A stretch of DNA of 64,000 bases from positions 310,001 through 374,000 of the forward strand of contig JADKCY010000003.1 of NCBI GenBank assembly GCA_016718605.1, written 5' to 3'. Each line of letters opens with the position of its first letter. The stretch's first letter is position 1. The notes beneath the pieces were generated by a model that worked only from the letters and a program-made list of their open reading frames with translations, searched no databases and had not been told where the DNA came from. Position numbers and translations under genes: made by a program. Source of the stretch: Lysobacterales bacterium (GTDB taxonomy: Bacteria; Pseudomonadota; Gammaproteobacteria; Xanthomonadales; Xanthomonadaceae). Below are positions 8,668 to 16,468 of the stretch, piece by piece.

Positions 8668-8832
8668 TCAGACGGGCGCGAAATAGCAGGCACCTGGCAC
8701 GCACCACCAGCGCTCAATGCCGAGTTGTCTGCCCTGAGCAGCAGCGATCTGGTCGGTGAGGTTGCCGACGTCATCCAGCGTGGCATTCAGGCTGAGCGCC
8801 GGGCCGGTCATGGCATCCGCGTGCGTCAATGC
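8668..8832 (-). pseudogene. Rhs/YD-repeat protein remnant A
   Basis: A 54-codon minus-strand stretch reads ATLDDVGNLTDQI then a short divergent tail and stop. The LDDVGNLT motif is that of YD-repeat (Rhs) proteins and is shared with two other fragments at 8851-9018 and 9886-10107. No start codon or full-length frame is present. It is read as debris of a larger Rhs gene. Confidence 0.5.
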
Positions 8833-8850
8833 TAGAGCTGATCCGAAGCT

Positions 8851-9018
8851 TCACGAAGGTCTGCGATTGCTGGTGGCGTCGCCGTCGAAGTGTTCCAGCA
8901 CGCTGCTGCCTTGGCTGAGTTCGGTGAGACGATACAGCGGTTCGTAGCCAAACTCATCGCTCTGCCCGCTGCTGATCAGGCCGGTGAAGTTGCCAACGTC
9001 ATTGAGGGTGGCATCCAG
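8851..9018 (-). pseudogene. Rhs/YD-repeat protein remnant B
   Basis: The minus strand encodes LDATLNDVGNFTGLISS, FGYEPLYRLTELSQGSS and LEHFD, a recognisable YD-repeat (GYDxLxRL) followed by a stop. The first 143 bases are a close copy of 9965-10107. No complete gene surrounds it. Confidence 0.6.
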
Positions 9019-9375
9019 TTTCGGGTTTCCGCGGCATTTCCGGGATGCACCAAGAGCCTCAGCGGCAGGCCTCGATACGTTGCGTCGCGCCGATCGGTGT
9101 GGCGTGGAAACCGCCGCCTTGAGGTGGAGTCGCTGACCGGTTTGCGTGGAATGCGCACCAGGGCTACCGTATGGGCACCCACCGCACCCGCACCGCTCGC
9201 CCCATGGTCATCTCGGCAGCAGCACGAGCGGCACTCAGGAAGCGCCGTCCCGCCATCAGGATGCCGAAGCCAAGCCGCCTGCCCAAAGCGAAACAGCGCG
9301 CGGTCACGCCGGCGCTCGACTCCGTGCTGACCCAGGCCGATCATTGAACCCGCGCGAAGCTAGGAGAATCACCCC
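9019..9375. other. Stretch without a supported gene between Rhs remnant B and the toxin-antitoxin pair
   Basis: Several overlapping short frames of biased composition are open on both strands. A 47-codon plus-strand frame (9204-9347, Arg/Ala/Lys-rich) ends 28 bp before the antitoxin but has no clear ribosome-binding site or family signature. I see no RNA gene or repeat here. Confidence 0.5.
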
Positions 9376-9576
9376 ATGAGTACCGTGATCGATCAGCTCA
9401 CCGAAAAACTCGCGCAACTGCCGCCGGAGCGCATTGCCGAGGTCGTCGACTTCGTCGATTTCATTGCCGTGCGCGAACATGACCGCCGCATCGTGCGTGC
9501 CGCGCAGGCGGTCAGCGAGACCACGCTTTCCGCCGTCTGGAACAACGACGCCGACGCCGCCTATGACCGGCTATAG
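9376..9576 (+). CDS. Antitoxin of a MazF-type toxin-antitoxin pair (DUF2281-like)
   Basis: 66 residues, AGGAG in front of the ATG. The sequence (IDQLTEKLAQLPPERIAEVVDFVDFI) has the 'LP..R..EV.DFVDFL' pattern of small DUF2281-like antitoxins. The acidic C-terminal part (AVWNNDADAAYDRL) is the likely toxin-binding tail. The gene overlaps the toxin gene by 14 bp, the usual translational coupling of such modules. The pair sits between copies of a degenerate Rhs repeat, so it is likely part of an accessory patch. Confidence 0.8.
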   Translation: MSTVIDQLTEKLAQLPPERIAEVVDFVDFIAVREHDRRIVRAAQAVSETTLSAVWNNDADAAYDRL

Positions 9577-9901
9577 CTTCGGCGACGTGGTGTTGGTTCC
9601 GTTCCCTTTCACGGACCAGAGCGGCAGCAAAAAGCGCCCCGCCGTCATCGTCAGCTCGTCACGCTACCAGCGCGAACGGCCCGACCTGATCCTGATGCCG
9701 ATCACCAGCCAGAACCCCGGCTCCACCCGCTTCGGCGATGCACCGGTCAGCAACATGCAAGCCGCCGGCCTCCTTCTGCCCGGCGTCATCAAACCGATCC
9801 TGCTCACGGTCGAGGCCAAGCTCGTCATCAAAACCCTCGGCCAGCTCAGCGATGACGATCAGCGCGCGCTGAGGCAGACCATCGCTCAGCTCATCGGCTG
9901 A
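9563..9901 (+). CDS. MazF/PemK-family endoribonuclease toxin
   Basis: 112 residues from the ATG at 9563; a longer upstream frame is a shadow of the antitoxin. The N-terminal YSFGDVVLVPFPFTDQSGSK followed by KRPAVIVSS is diagnostic of the PemK/MazF fold, with the conserved Arg of KRPAVIV and the later PITSQ and LLLPGVIKP strands. It should cleave RNA unless bound by the antitoxin encoded just upstream. The protein is full length for the family and I see no missing key residue. Confidence 0.88.
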   Translation: MTGYSFGDVVLVPFPFTDQSGSKKRPAVIVSSSRYQRERPDLILMPITSQNPGSTRFGDAPVSNMQAAGLLLPGVIKPILLTVEAKLVIKTLGQLSDDDQRALRQTIAQLIG

Positions 9902-10107
9902 GCAGTGCGACAACGCCCGGCGAAAAGCAGGGCGTTGGAAGACGCTTTGCGGTGGAATGATGCGGCGTCGTCGTCGAAGTGTTCCAAAACGCTGCTGCCT
10001 TGGCTCAGGTCGTTGAGACGATTCAGCGGGTCATAGCCGAACGGGTAGCTCTGCCCGCTGCTGATCTGGCCGGTGAAGTTGCCGACATCGTCGAGCGTGG
10101 CGTCCAG
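9886..10107 (-). pseudogene. Rhs/YD-repeat protein remnant C
   Basis: The minus strand reads LDATLDDVGNFTGQISS, YPFGYDPLNRLNDLSQGSS and LEHFD, then 30 unrelated residues to a stop inside the toxin gene. GYDPLNRL is a standard YD-repeat core. It is the best preserved of three such fragments and has no start codon or upstream continuation. Confidence 0.6.
9965..10107. repeat. 143-bp direct repeat (other copy at 8876-9018)
   Basis: Both copies run from CGTCGAAGTGTTCCA... to ...GGCGTCCAG-type ends (plus strand) with scattered substitutions and no visible gap. They lie in the same orientation about 1.1 kb apart and bracket the toxin-antitoxin genes. Both belong to Rhs remnants, so the repetition is most simply explained by the repeat nature of that gene. 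Confidence 0.75.
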
Positions 10108-10187
10108 GTTGAGTGCAGGGCAATAGTTCGAACGAAGCCAGACCTGGTACCACCAGGCCGACTTCCATCAATCACACCTTCTGTCGC

Positions 10188-10873
10188 TCAAAGCTCGGCG
10201 CGGGCTTTCGCCAGTGCCATTTCGATTTCCTGTCGCCGGCCGCTGTCGGCCAGTTCGCGGCCAGGACGCGGGGCGGCCTGCAGCGCTTTCTCGAACTTTT
10301 CGATGGCACCTGCGTAGTCCTCTTCACTGAGCAGGAAGTCGCCGTAGAAGTAGTTGGCGTCAATCGAATCCGGGGCCGTCGCCAAGGCCTTGTCGAGCAT
10401 TTCGCGAGCGGTGTCGCTGTCGCCGAAACCAACCGGCCAACCGGGCACCTGATAGTAGAGACTGCCGAGCGAGGTGTAGGCCGAACCATTCAAGGCATTG
10501 GGGTCAACTTCAATGGCTTGTTCCAGCAATACCTTGGCTTCCTTTACCAGCGACAACGCACCAAGCCACCTTTTTCACCGGCATAGCTCGACAGCACGAT
10601 GGCGCTCCAGATCAATGTGGACGCGTCCTTGGGATGCTCGGCCATCACGGCTTTGGCCTGATTGCTCAAGGCTTCCAGCGCTTTCTCGCGCTCGGCTTCC
10701 GGGGTGTTGTATTTGGCCTGTTCCCATTGCTGCAATGCGAGATAGGGCGCATCCGCCCTGGGCGCGCGTGATTCGGTGGGAGTGCTGGTTGCCAATGCGG
10801 CGTTGTTCTGGGCCCACAGCGGTGTGACGAACAAGACGCCAGCCAGCGTCAATGCGAGGGTTTGGGGTGTCAT
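10188..10873 (-). pseudogene. Exported TPR-type protein, frameshifted
   Basis: About 228 residues if one frameshift is repaired. The N-terminal frame starts at ATG 10873 (AGGAGA in front) with a signal peptide ending LWAQ and runs to SSYAGEKGGL. The C-terminal frame continues ALSLVKEAKVLLEQAIEVDPNALNGSAYTSLG..., with TPR-like helices including ANYFYGDFLL and AGAIEKFEKALQAAP. The switch is at about 10561, where restoring one G in a short G run joins them perfectly. It is the last gene of the six-gene operon, 1 bp after the SDR stop. It may be a real lesion or a sequence error. The role is probably periplasmic scaffolding and is not known. Confidence 0.7.
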
Positions 10874-10874
10874 T

Positions 10875-11717
10875 TCATCTCTCCTGGGTGTTCGAAGCGG
10901 CCAGCAGCGAGGGCGTGGCCGTGCGATTGAAAAAACTGCGAATGACGGCAAGGTCGCCTCGTAGCGCGCGATCCACCAGTGCGGGAAAGGCGCCATTGAG
11001 GCGCACGAAGAGTTTCTCCGGCCAGCCAATCTGCAAGCGTGCGCGCCGGTTGCGGATTGCACCCATCAACTGCGCGGCGACCGCTTCGGGCGCGTCGACG
11101 GCAGTTTTCAGGCGTGCATTGAGCTCATCGACTGCCGCGGAATTGAAGGCCGTGCGCGTGGCGCGTGGCGACAACCATTGGAACTGCACGGTGCTGTCGG
11201 CGTATTCGCGCGCCAGTGCCTCAAAGGCGCCGCGCAAGCCGAACTTGGCCGCGCAATAGCTCACTTGCCCCGGATAGCCGATGTGTCCCAAGGCTGAGCC
11301 GACGGCAACCACCTGCGCGTTCGGCTGCGCCTTGAGCAGTGGCAACAATGCCTGCGTCAACAGCAATGGCGCGAGTAGATCGGTCTGCAAGCTGGCAGCG
11401 ATGTGCGCTGGCTGGGTGGATTCGAATCCGCCGAAGCCGCCAATGGCAGCGGCATGGATCACCACACGCACTGGCGCGACCGACTGTCGACAGGCAGTGA
11501 CGATGCTCGCCACACCGGATTCGGTGGCGACATCGGCTTGCACTGGCTGGACCTGCCGACCACGCTCGCCCAAGCCGGATGCCAAGGCGTGCAAAGCCTC
11601 GCCACGACGCCCGACCGCCAGCACCTGCGCGCCCTGCGAAACCAATTCGCGCACCAGCGCCTGACCAATGCCACCCGTCGCACCGGTGACCAGTACGGCA
11701 ATACCCTTCAGCGCCAT
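10875..11717 (-). CDS. Short-chain dehydrogenase/reductase
   Basis: 280 residues, intact. Classical SDR features: cofactor motif TGATGGIG at residues 12-19, HAAA (NAG equivalent, about 88), catalytic Ser in VAVGSALG and YCAAK with catalytic Tyr and Lys around residue 160. The C-terminal 60 residues are longer than the minimal fold and may bind substrate. The start codon shares one base with the stop of the preceding oxidase gene (TGATG). It should reduce a carbonyl or oxidise an alcohol with NAD(P)H in the pathway encoded by this operon. The substrate is unknown. Confidence 0.88.
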   Translation of the reverse strand: MALKGIAVLVTGATGGIGQALVRELVSQGAQVLAVGRRGEALHALASGLGERGRQVQPVQADVATESGVASIVTACRQSVAPVRVVIHAAAIGGFGGFESTQPAHIAASLQTDLLAPLLLTQALLPLLKAQPNAQVVAVGSALGHIGYPGQVSYCAAKFGLRGAFEALAREYADSTVQFQWLSPRATRTAFNSAAVDELNARLKTAVDAPEAVAAQLMGAIRNRRARLQIGWPEKLFVRLNGAFPALVDRALRGDLAVIRSFFNRTATPSLLAASNTQER

Positions 11718-12391
11718 CAGGCCGCCTCCGCCAATGCTGCCGATGCGGGCCGCAGACTGCGGAAGATGTCGCCGTACAGGCGGTAGAACATGTTGGCGGC
11801 GTGGATGATGGCGCGCTGCGCTTCGGCGTCGTCGAGTCGATTCATCAGCGACTCGAAAAAGCCCACATGTTCGATATCCAGATCGCCATGCGAACGCAGG
11901 TACGAAAACGCGGTGCGCGGCAGGCCAAGCGCCTGCTCGATGGCGTCGGCGGCGCGCGTCGCCAGCACCACGCTGGTGCCCTCAAGCACATGCACCATGC
12001 CGAAAAAGCCTGCTGGATTGCCGCGCGCGATGGTGTCGTAGGCGTAAGACACCATGAGCTCCGTCGCGGCACTCGGCGCGGACTGCATGGCCTGTTCGCG
12101 GTCACCGCCGCAGGCTTCGATGTCATCCAGAATCCATTCCTGATGACCGATCTCTTCTTTGATGTACTCGGCAATGGCGGTGCGCAACCACTCGCATTGC
12201 GCTGGAACGCGCGCACCACAGGCCATCAGCAGCGGCACGGTGTGTTTGACGTGGTGATAGGCCTCGGTGAGAAAGCGCTGGTACTCGTCGCGCGTCACCT
12301 TGCCCTGGATGGCATCGAGGATGACCGGAATCGACTGCAACTCGCCGCGTGCGCTTGCGGTCGCCTGCTGCAACTGTTCGAAGAAACTCAT
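11717..12391 (-). CDS. Haem-oxygenase-like iron-containing oxidase (TenA/PqqC/UndA fold)
   Basis: 224 residues from ATG 12391 (AAGGA upstream); the longer frame is the tail of the ligase gene in the wrong frame. An all-helical protein. It shows the acidic/His set expected of haem-oxygenase-like di-iron oxidases: EExGHQ (E-x2-H) at about residue 76, HVLEG at about 135, and HGDLDIEH (H-x3-D-x2-H) at about 173. This order matches the pattern I recall for UndA-type oxidases that act on fatty acids. It lies between an AMP-dependent ligase and an SDR, consistent with oxidation of an activated or free acyl substrate. The exact reaction is not known. The ATG overlaps the repaired ligase stop (ATGA). 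Confidence 0.8.
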   Translation of the reverse strand: MSFFEQLQQATASARGELQSIPVILDAIQGKVTRDEYQRFLTEAYHHVKHTVPLLMACGARVPAQCEWLRTAIAEYIKEEIGHQEWILDDIEACGGDREQAMQSAPSAATELMVSYAYDTIARGNPAGFFGMVHVLEGTSVVLATRAADAIEQALGLPRTAFSYLRSHGDLDIEHVGFFESLMNRLDDAEAQRAIIHAANMFYRLYGDIFRSLRPASAALAEAA

Positions 12392-13905
12392 GTGGGCTGT
12401 CCTTGCAATAGGGAAGAGAAATCCGTACCCAGCAGGTCGGCCTGCGGACGCAGGGCCCAACAGGGCATCGGCGTAATGCTGTGCGATGACCGCGCGGCGC
12501 GGTCGGCCATTGGCAGTGAGCTGTCCGTTGGCGAGTTGAAAGGCGACTCCGCCACGACAAGGCCGCAATCCGGGCATATTCGGGCAGATCGGCATTGCAG
12601 CGTCGCACCGCATCGCGCAGCGCCGTCAGGGCGGTATCTGCATTGCGCGGCACGATCACCGCCGTGTTGTAAGGCTGGGCATCGCCGAACATCACCACCT
12701 GGGCGATGGCCGCGTGCTGCTGCAATTCGGACTCGACCCACTCTGGCGCGACATTGCGGCCATAAGCAGTGACGATGACGTTGTCGGCGCGACCCAGCAC
12801 GTGCACGAAGCCGTCGTCATCGATGCGGCCAAGATCACCGGTACGCCAAAGATCACCTGAAGGCGCGGGCTGGCCGAGATAGCCCAGCATGTGCGGCCCC
12901 TGCACTTCCAGCACCTCGCCTTCGCCAAGGCGCAGGGCGACATGCGGCAAGGCGCGTCCGACGCTACCGGCACGCTGCGCATCTGGACGATTGAGACACA
13001 CCACAGACGCGCATTCGCTCATGCCGTAGCCTTCAAACACCGGCAAGCCAAGCGCCATGGCGCGCTCGATGAGGCCAGCACCCACACGCGCGCCACCGAC
13101 AGCGATGAAGCGCAGCGATGGAGGCAACGGCGCACCGCTCTCCGCCGCTAGTACCAGCGCACGCAACAATTGCGGCAACAGAATCACGCTGTGCGGCTGA
13201 TAGTGATGCAGACAACGCAGCAGTTGGGCGATGTCCAATCCACCTGCCCGCTGTAACCGATCTCAGCCAGACTCGGCAGACAGATTTCCGCGCCTGACAC
13301 TATGGGTGCATACAAACCGCCGACGTTTTCCAGCAAGGTCGCCAGCGGCATCAGACACAGATGCCTGCGTGGCGCACACGGCGCCGTGGCGTCGACCAAC
13401 ACCTGCGCCACTTGCTGCAGATGCGCCATGCTCAGGCAGACACCCTTGGGCTGCGCGGTCGTGCCGAGGTGTAGGTGATCACCTGCGTGCCCGCATGCAG
13501 CGGCGTTACCACACCCTGCCCTTCGCACCGACAACACACGCGACTGGGTGAATCCGCACTGGGTAGCGCTAGCGCACGCCAGCCTGATGGCACCGGCTGG
13601 GCCGTCGGCAACACCCACACGTCAACGCTTGCCGAATCAATCGCATGCTGGATTTGCGCGGGCGAGAAAAACACCGGCAAGGGCACATGCACGCCACCGA
13701 TCGCGTGGATCGCCAAATCAAGACACAGCCAGTCGATGCCATTGTCCAAGCGACTCGCGACCCGCTGCGCCTGCACCGCCTGCAAGCGCGCAACCCAGGC
13801 CGCCACGCGCGCATCCAGTTGCGCGCCATCAAGCGACTCAGTCGCCGAAAACAGCCAAGCCGCGCCGTCGGACCGCGCTTGCCAAGCCTGTGCAATGAGG
13901 CTCAT
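12388..13905 (-). pseudogene. AMP-dependent acyl-CoA synthetase/ligase with multiple frameshifts
   Basis: About 505 residues across frames. Core motifs are all present but in different frames: P-loop TYTSGTTAQPKGV (after repair), LMPLATLLENVGG, A5 FEGYGMSE, A8 LWRTGDLGRIDDDGFVHVLGR, and the C-terminal NGQLTANGRPRR. Apparent lesions lie near 13464, 13240, 12557 and 12537 (each repaired by adding one G or C) and near 12455 (one extra base or two missing). After repair the protein ends LLQGQPT with a stop that overlaps the next gene as ATGA, and it begins at an ATGA overlap with the hemolysin-family gene. Such tight coupling argues it was recently functional. It should activate a carboxylic acid as acyl-AMP. 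The usual catalytic Lys region reads GRPRR, so the Lys may be replaced. Confidence 0.75.
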
Positions 13906-14570
13906 GCAAGCGCATCCCGATCGGGCGTCCCACTGACCATGCCGCAGGCGATCAGATAGCGCATGCCGGCATCGATGTCGCCCACCAGCAATTCGGGTGC
14001 CGCATCGTAGTAGCTGCCCCAGTCGGTGCCGTCATCGGCCACGCGCTCGCGCCGCGCCGCGCCCAAGGACACCGGCGCCAAACCCAAGCGGGCAAAGGCA
14101 TTGCGCAAGCGGCGGGTAGCCACCAACGCGACCCAACGGAACCCCATCGCGTGCAAGGCGCAGGTCAGACCCACGATCACTGCCCGCGCATCACCCGGCG
14201 CATGCGCCGCAAAGCTGCTGATTTCGACCAATGCCTCGCGATGGATGCGCGTCCCTGCAGCGATTTCCGCTGCCTGCTCCAACGGTTGATCGACGTATTG
14301 CTCGATAAATAAACGTCCCTCGCTGGCCCGCCGCATGCCCACTGCGGCATGAAGCTCACCGTGCTGCGCAGCGGGTATCGCAAGCAGACAGGGCGCGAGC
14401 GTCCGCAACTGCGCGCCGTAGACCTCGGCATAGCATTGCTTGATGAAGGACTCGATCTCGCCGCGACGTGGATGATGGCGCGGCACCGCCTCCAACGACC
14501 AGGGCGGTGTGGTGGAGGCCATCGCGCTGGCTGCACTGGACGGGCAAGTTAGGGCAGAGTCGAACGACAT
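13902..14570 (-). CDS. Thermostable-hemolysin-family protein (GNAT-like fold)
   Basis: 222 residues, intact. It has the full pattern of the T_hemolysin family: ESFIKQCYAEVYGAQL near residue 42, RLFIEQYVDQPLEQ near 87, a GNAT-like middle (VEISSFAAHAPGDARAVIVGL), then FRWVALVATRRLRNAFARLGL and WGSYYDAAPELLVGDI. The family is named for a Vibrio haemolysin, but the sequence resembles acyltransferases/acyl-homoserine-lactone-synthase-like proteins, and no signal peptide is present. In this operon an enzymatic role, probably acyl transfer, is more likely than haemolysis. This is inference. It lies 91 bp after the ThDP gene and overlaps the ligase start (ATGA). Confidence 0.8.
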   Translation of the reverse strand: MSFDSALTCPSSAASAMASTTPPWSLEAVPRHHPRRGEIESFIKQCYAEVYGAQLRTLAPCLLAIPAAQHGELHAAVGMRRASEGRLFIEQYVDQPLEQAAEIAAGTRIHREALVEISSFAAHAPGDARAVIVGLTCALHAMGFRWVALVATRRLRNAFARLGLAPVSLGAARRERVADDGTDWGSYYDAAPELLVGDIDAGMRYLIACGMVSGTPDRDALA

Positions 14571-14661
14571 GAACCGCTCTCATTGGAAGATGCGGCCAGT
14601 GTCGTGCGCAGACGTTAAGTCTTGCTCGGACCGTTGTTAGATTGACGTTAGCGATGCCGGG

Positions 14662-16294
14662 TCAGGCGCTAGTCGCGCGTGCCCGCAGCGCACGGATGCC
14701 CTCGGAAAAACGCGCCAGCGTCGGCGTGCAATCGCCCGCAGGCAACATCACCTCGATCAATTGAAAGCGCCCGCCGGTCGTAAATGCCGTGTCCAGTGCG
14801 GCCTTGAGTTGGGCCGTGTGCGGACCCGGTAGCCATCGCCACCCAGCACATTGGCCAGATCGGCATAGCGCCAGTCGCCCAAGGTCGCGCACTGCGATTC
14901 TGGCTGGAAGGCGCGAATCATCTCCCAACTTTGATTGTTCAGCACGATGACGATGGGATCGAGCCCGTAGCGACGGCAATTGCCCAGCTCCCAACCAGTC
15001 ATCTGGAAAGCACCATCGCCGACCAGGATCAGCGTGCGCTCGCCGCTGGTGACCTGCATGCCCAATCCCGCAGGCACACCAAAGCCCATCGATGCGTAGT
15101 AGCCCGGCGCGGCCAGCGGGGTCGGGCTCAGTTCCATCGCCGCGAACAGGCAATCGCCAATATCCGAGGCAATCGGAATGCGGCCATAGCGCTCAATGCA
15201 ATCGTTCAATGCCATCGACAAATCGGCGGCACGCACCGGCGTGTCATCGGCCAGCAGTCCGCGCGGCACTGTCGGCGGCGTACTCGGCGGGCGCGTCGGC
15301 AACGCCGGCGCCACCCGCGCCAGCATGGCATCGACCAGATCAGCCAACGGAATATCGTGATACACGTGATGCCCGACACGCGCCTCGCGATGCGCCGCGA
15401 TCAGTGCACGACGAAAATCCATGCGCTGCGCACTGACGCCGAAATTGCTGTCGGACAGGATCGCCCCGAGCATCACCGGCAAATCCGAATCGTCCAGCAA
15501 ACGACTGACCTCGGGATCACCCGCCACACCGAGATAAGTGCCACGCACATCCAGACCGGCGTCGGCCAGCAAGCCGCGTCCCATGAAGGTGGTCAGCACC
15601 GGTAGATCCAGACGCCGCGCCAGTTCGGCGACCTTGTCCTCAACCGGAAGCGTCGAACCTCGACATCCAGCACCAGCACTGGCGTCTGCGCCTTGCGGAT
15701 ACGCGCCAACCACTCTTCTGCGCACTCATCAACGGCCGCCTGCACGACCGGACTCGGCGTCAAGATAGGCACCTCGCCGATCACGCGATCTGCCATATCT
15801 CGCGGAATCTCGATCAACACCGGCTGCGAATACTCGCGACAACTGCGCAAGGCCCGCGCGATCAAGCCCGGTTCGGTCAAGGGATCATCCAATCGCACCT
15901 GATCGCAGGTGATCTCCTGATAGATGCGCCACTGCGAATCCAGATGCCGAACCTGATGATGCAGAACCAATCCTGCATGGCCTTCCAGCGTACCCGGCGC
16001 ACCGGCCAGCACCACCACCGGCGACTGCTCGGCATAGGCCCCGGCGATGGCATTGACCACGTTCAGCGCACCCGCGCCATAGGTCACGGCCACCACGCCC
16101 AGCCCGAGATTCATCCGCGCCGCCGCATCCGCCGCAAAGCCCAACGCAGGCTCGTGACTGAGCGACACCAGCGGCAGAATCCCACTGCCCTCGATGTGCT
16201 TGAAGAACGGCAGAATGAAATCGCCCGGAATCCCGAAAATCTCCCGCGCCCCCTGCGTCTTCAGCGCCCGCAACAGTTCTACCGCCAGAGTCAT
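14662..16294 (-). pseudogene. Thiamine-diphosphate-dependent decarboxylase/synthase-like enzyme, two frameshifts
   Basis: About 544 residues when repaired. The N-terminal PYR domain (LLRALKTQGAREIFGIPGDF) has catalytic Glu in SHEPALGFAADA. The middle domain follows (VAELARRLDLPVLTTFMGRG). The C-terminal PP domain has the ThDP motif GDGAFQMTGWELGN ending in NN about 28 residues after GDG. The family is that of pyruvate/indolepyruvate decarboxylases and acetolactate synthase. Frame changes occur at about 15640-15660 and about 14818; each is repaired by one added base, and no in-frame stop is seen otherwise. It is the first gene of the operon. A 2-oxo-acid decarboxylation or acyloin condensation is plausible. 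No strong ribosome-binding site precedes the ATG at 16294. Confidence 0.78.
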
Positions 16295-16468
16295 GGCTCA
16301 ACACCCGCGAAAAGAGGCGGCCATGCTCGGGGAAGCAAGGGCGGGCGACCATGACCATGATCAAGCGGGGTGAATCCGTCGACGCGAGAACGACAAATCC
16401 CACGCGGCAGGCTGCAGAAACGCCCCACTCGACGGTGGCGTGTCGGCCAATCGATACCTCACTCAAGC

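Noticed and set aside
9204..9347. 47-codon plus-strand frame just upstream of the antitoxin
   Set aside because: Arg/Lys/Ala-rich composition, no clear ribosome-binding site and no recognisable family; described only as part of the gap.
12392..12613. N-terminal extension that would fuse the ligase tail to the iron oxidase as one protein
   Set aside because: It arises from the frame changes near 12537 and 12455; after repair the ligase ends at a stop overlapping the oxidase ATG, the usual operon layout.
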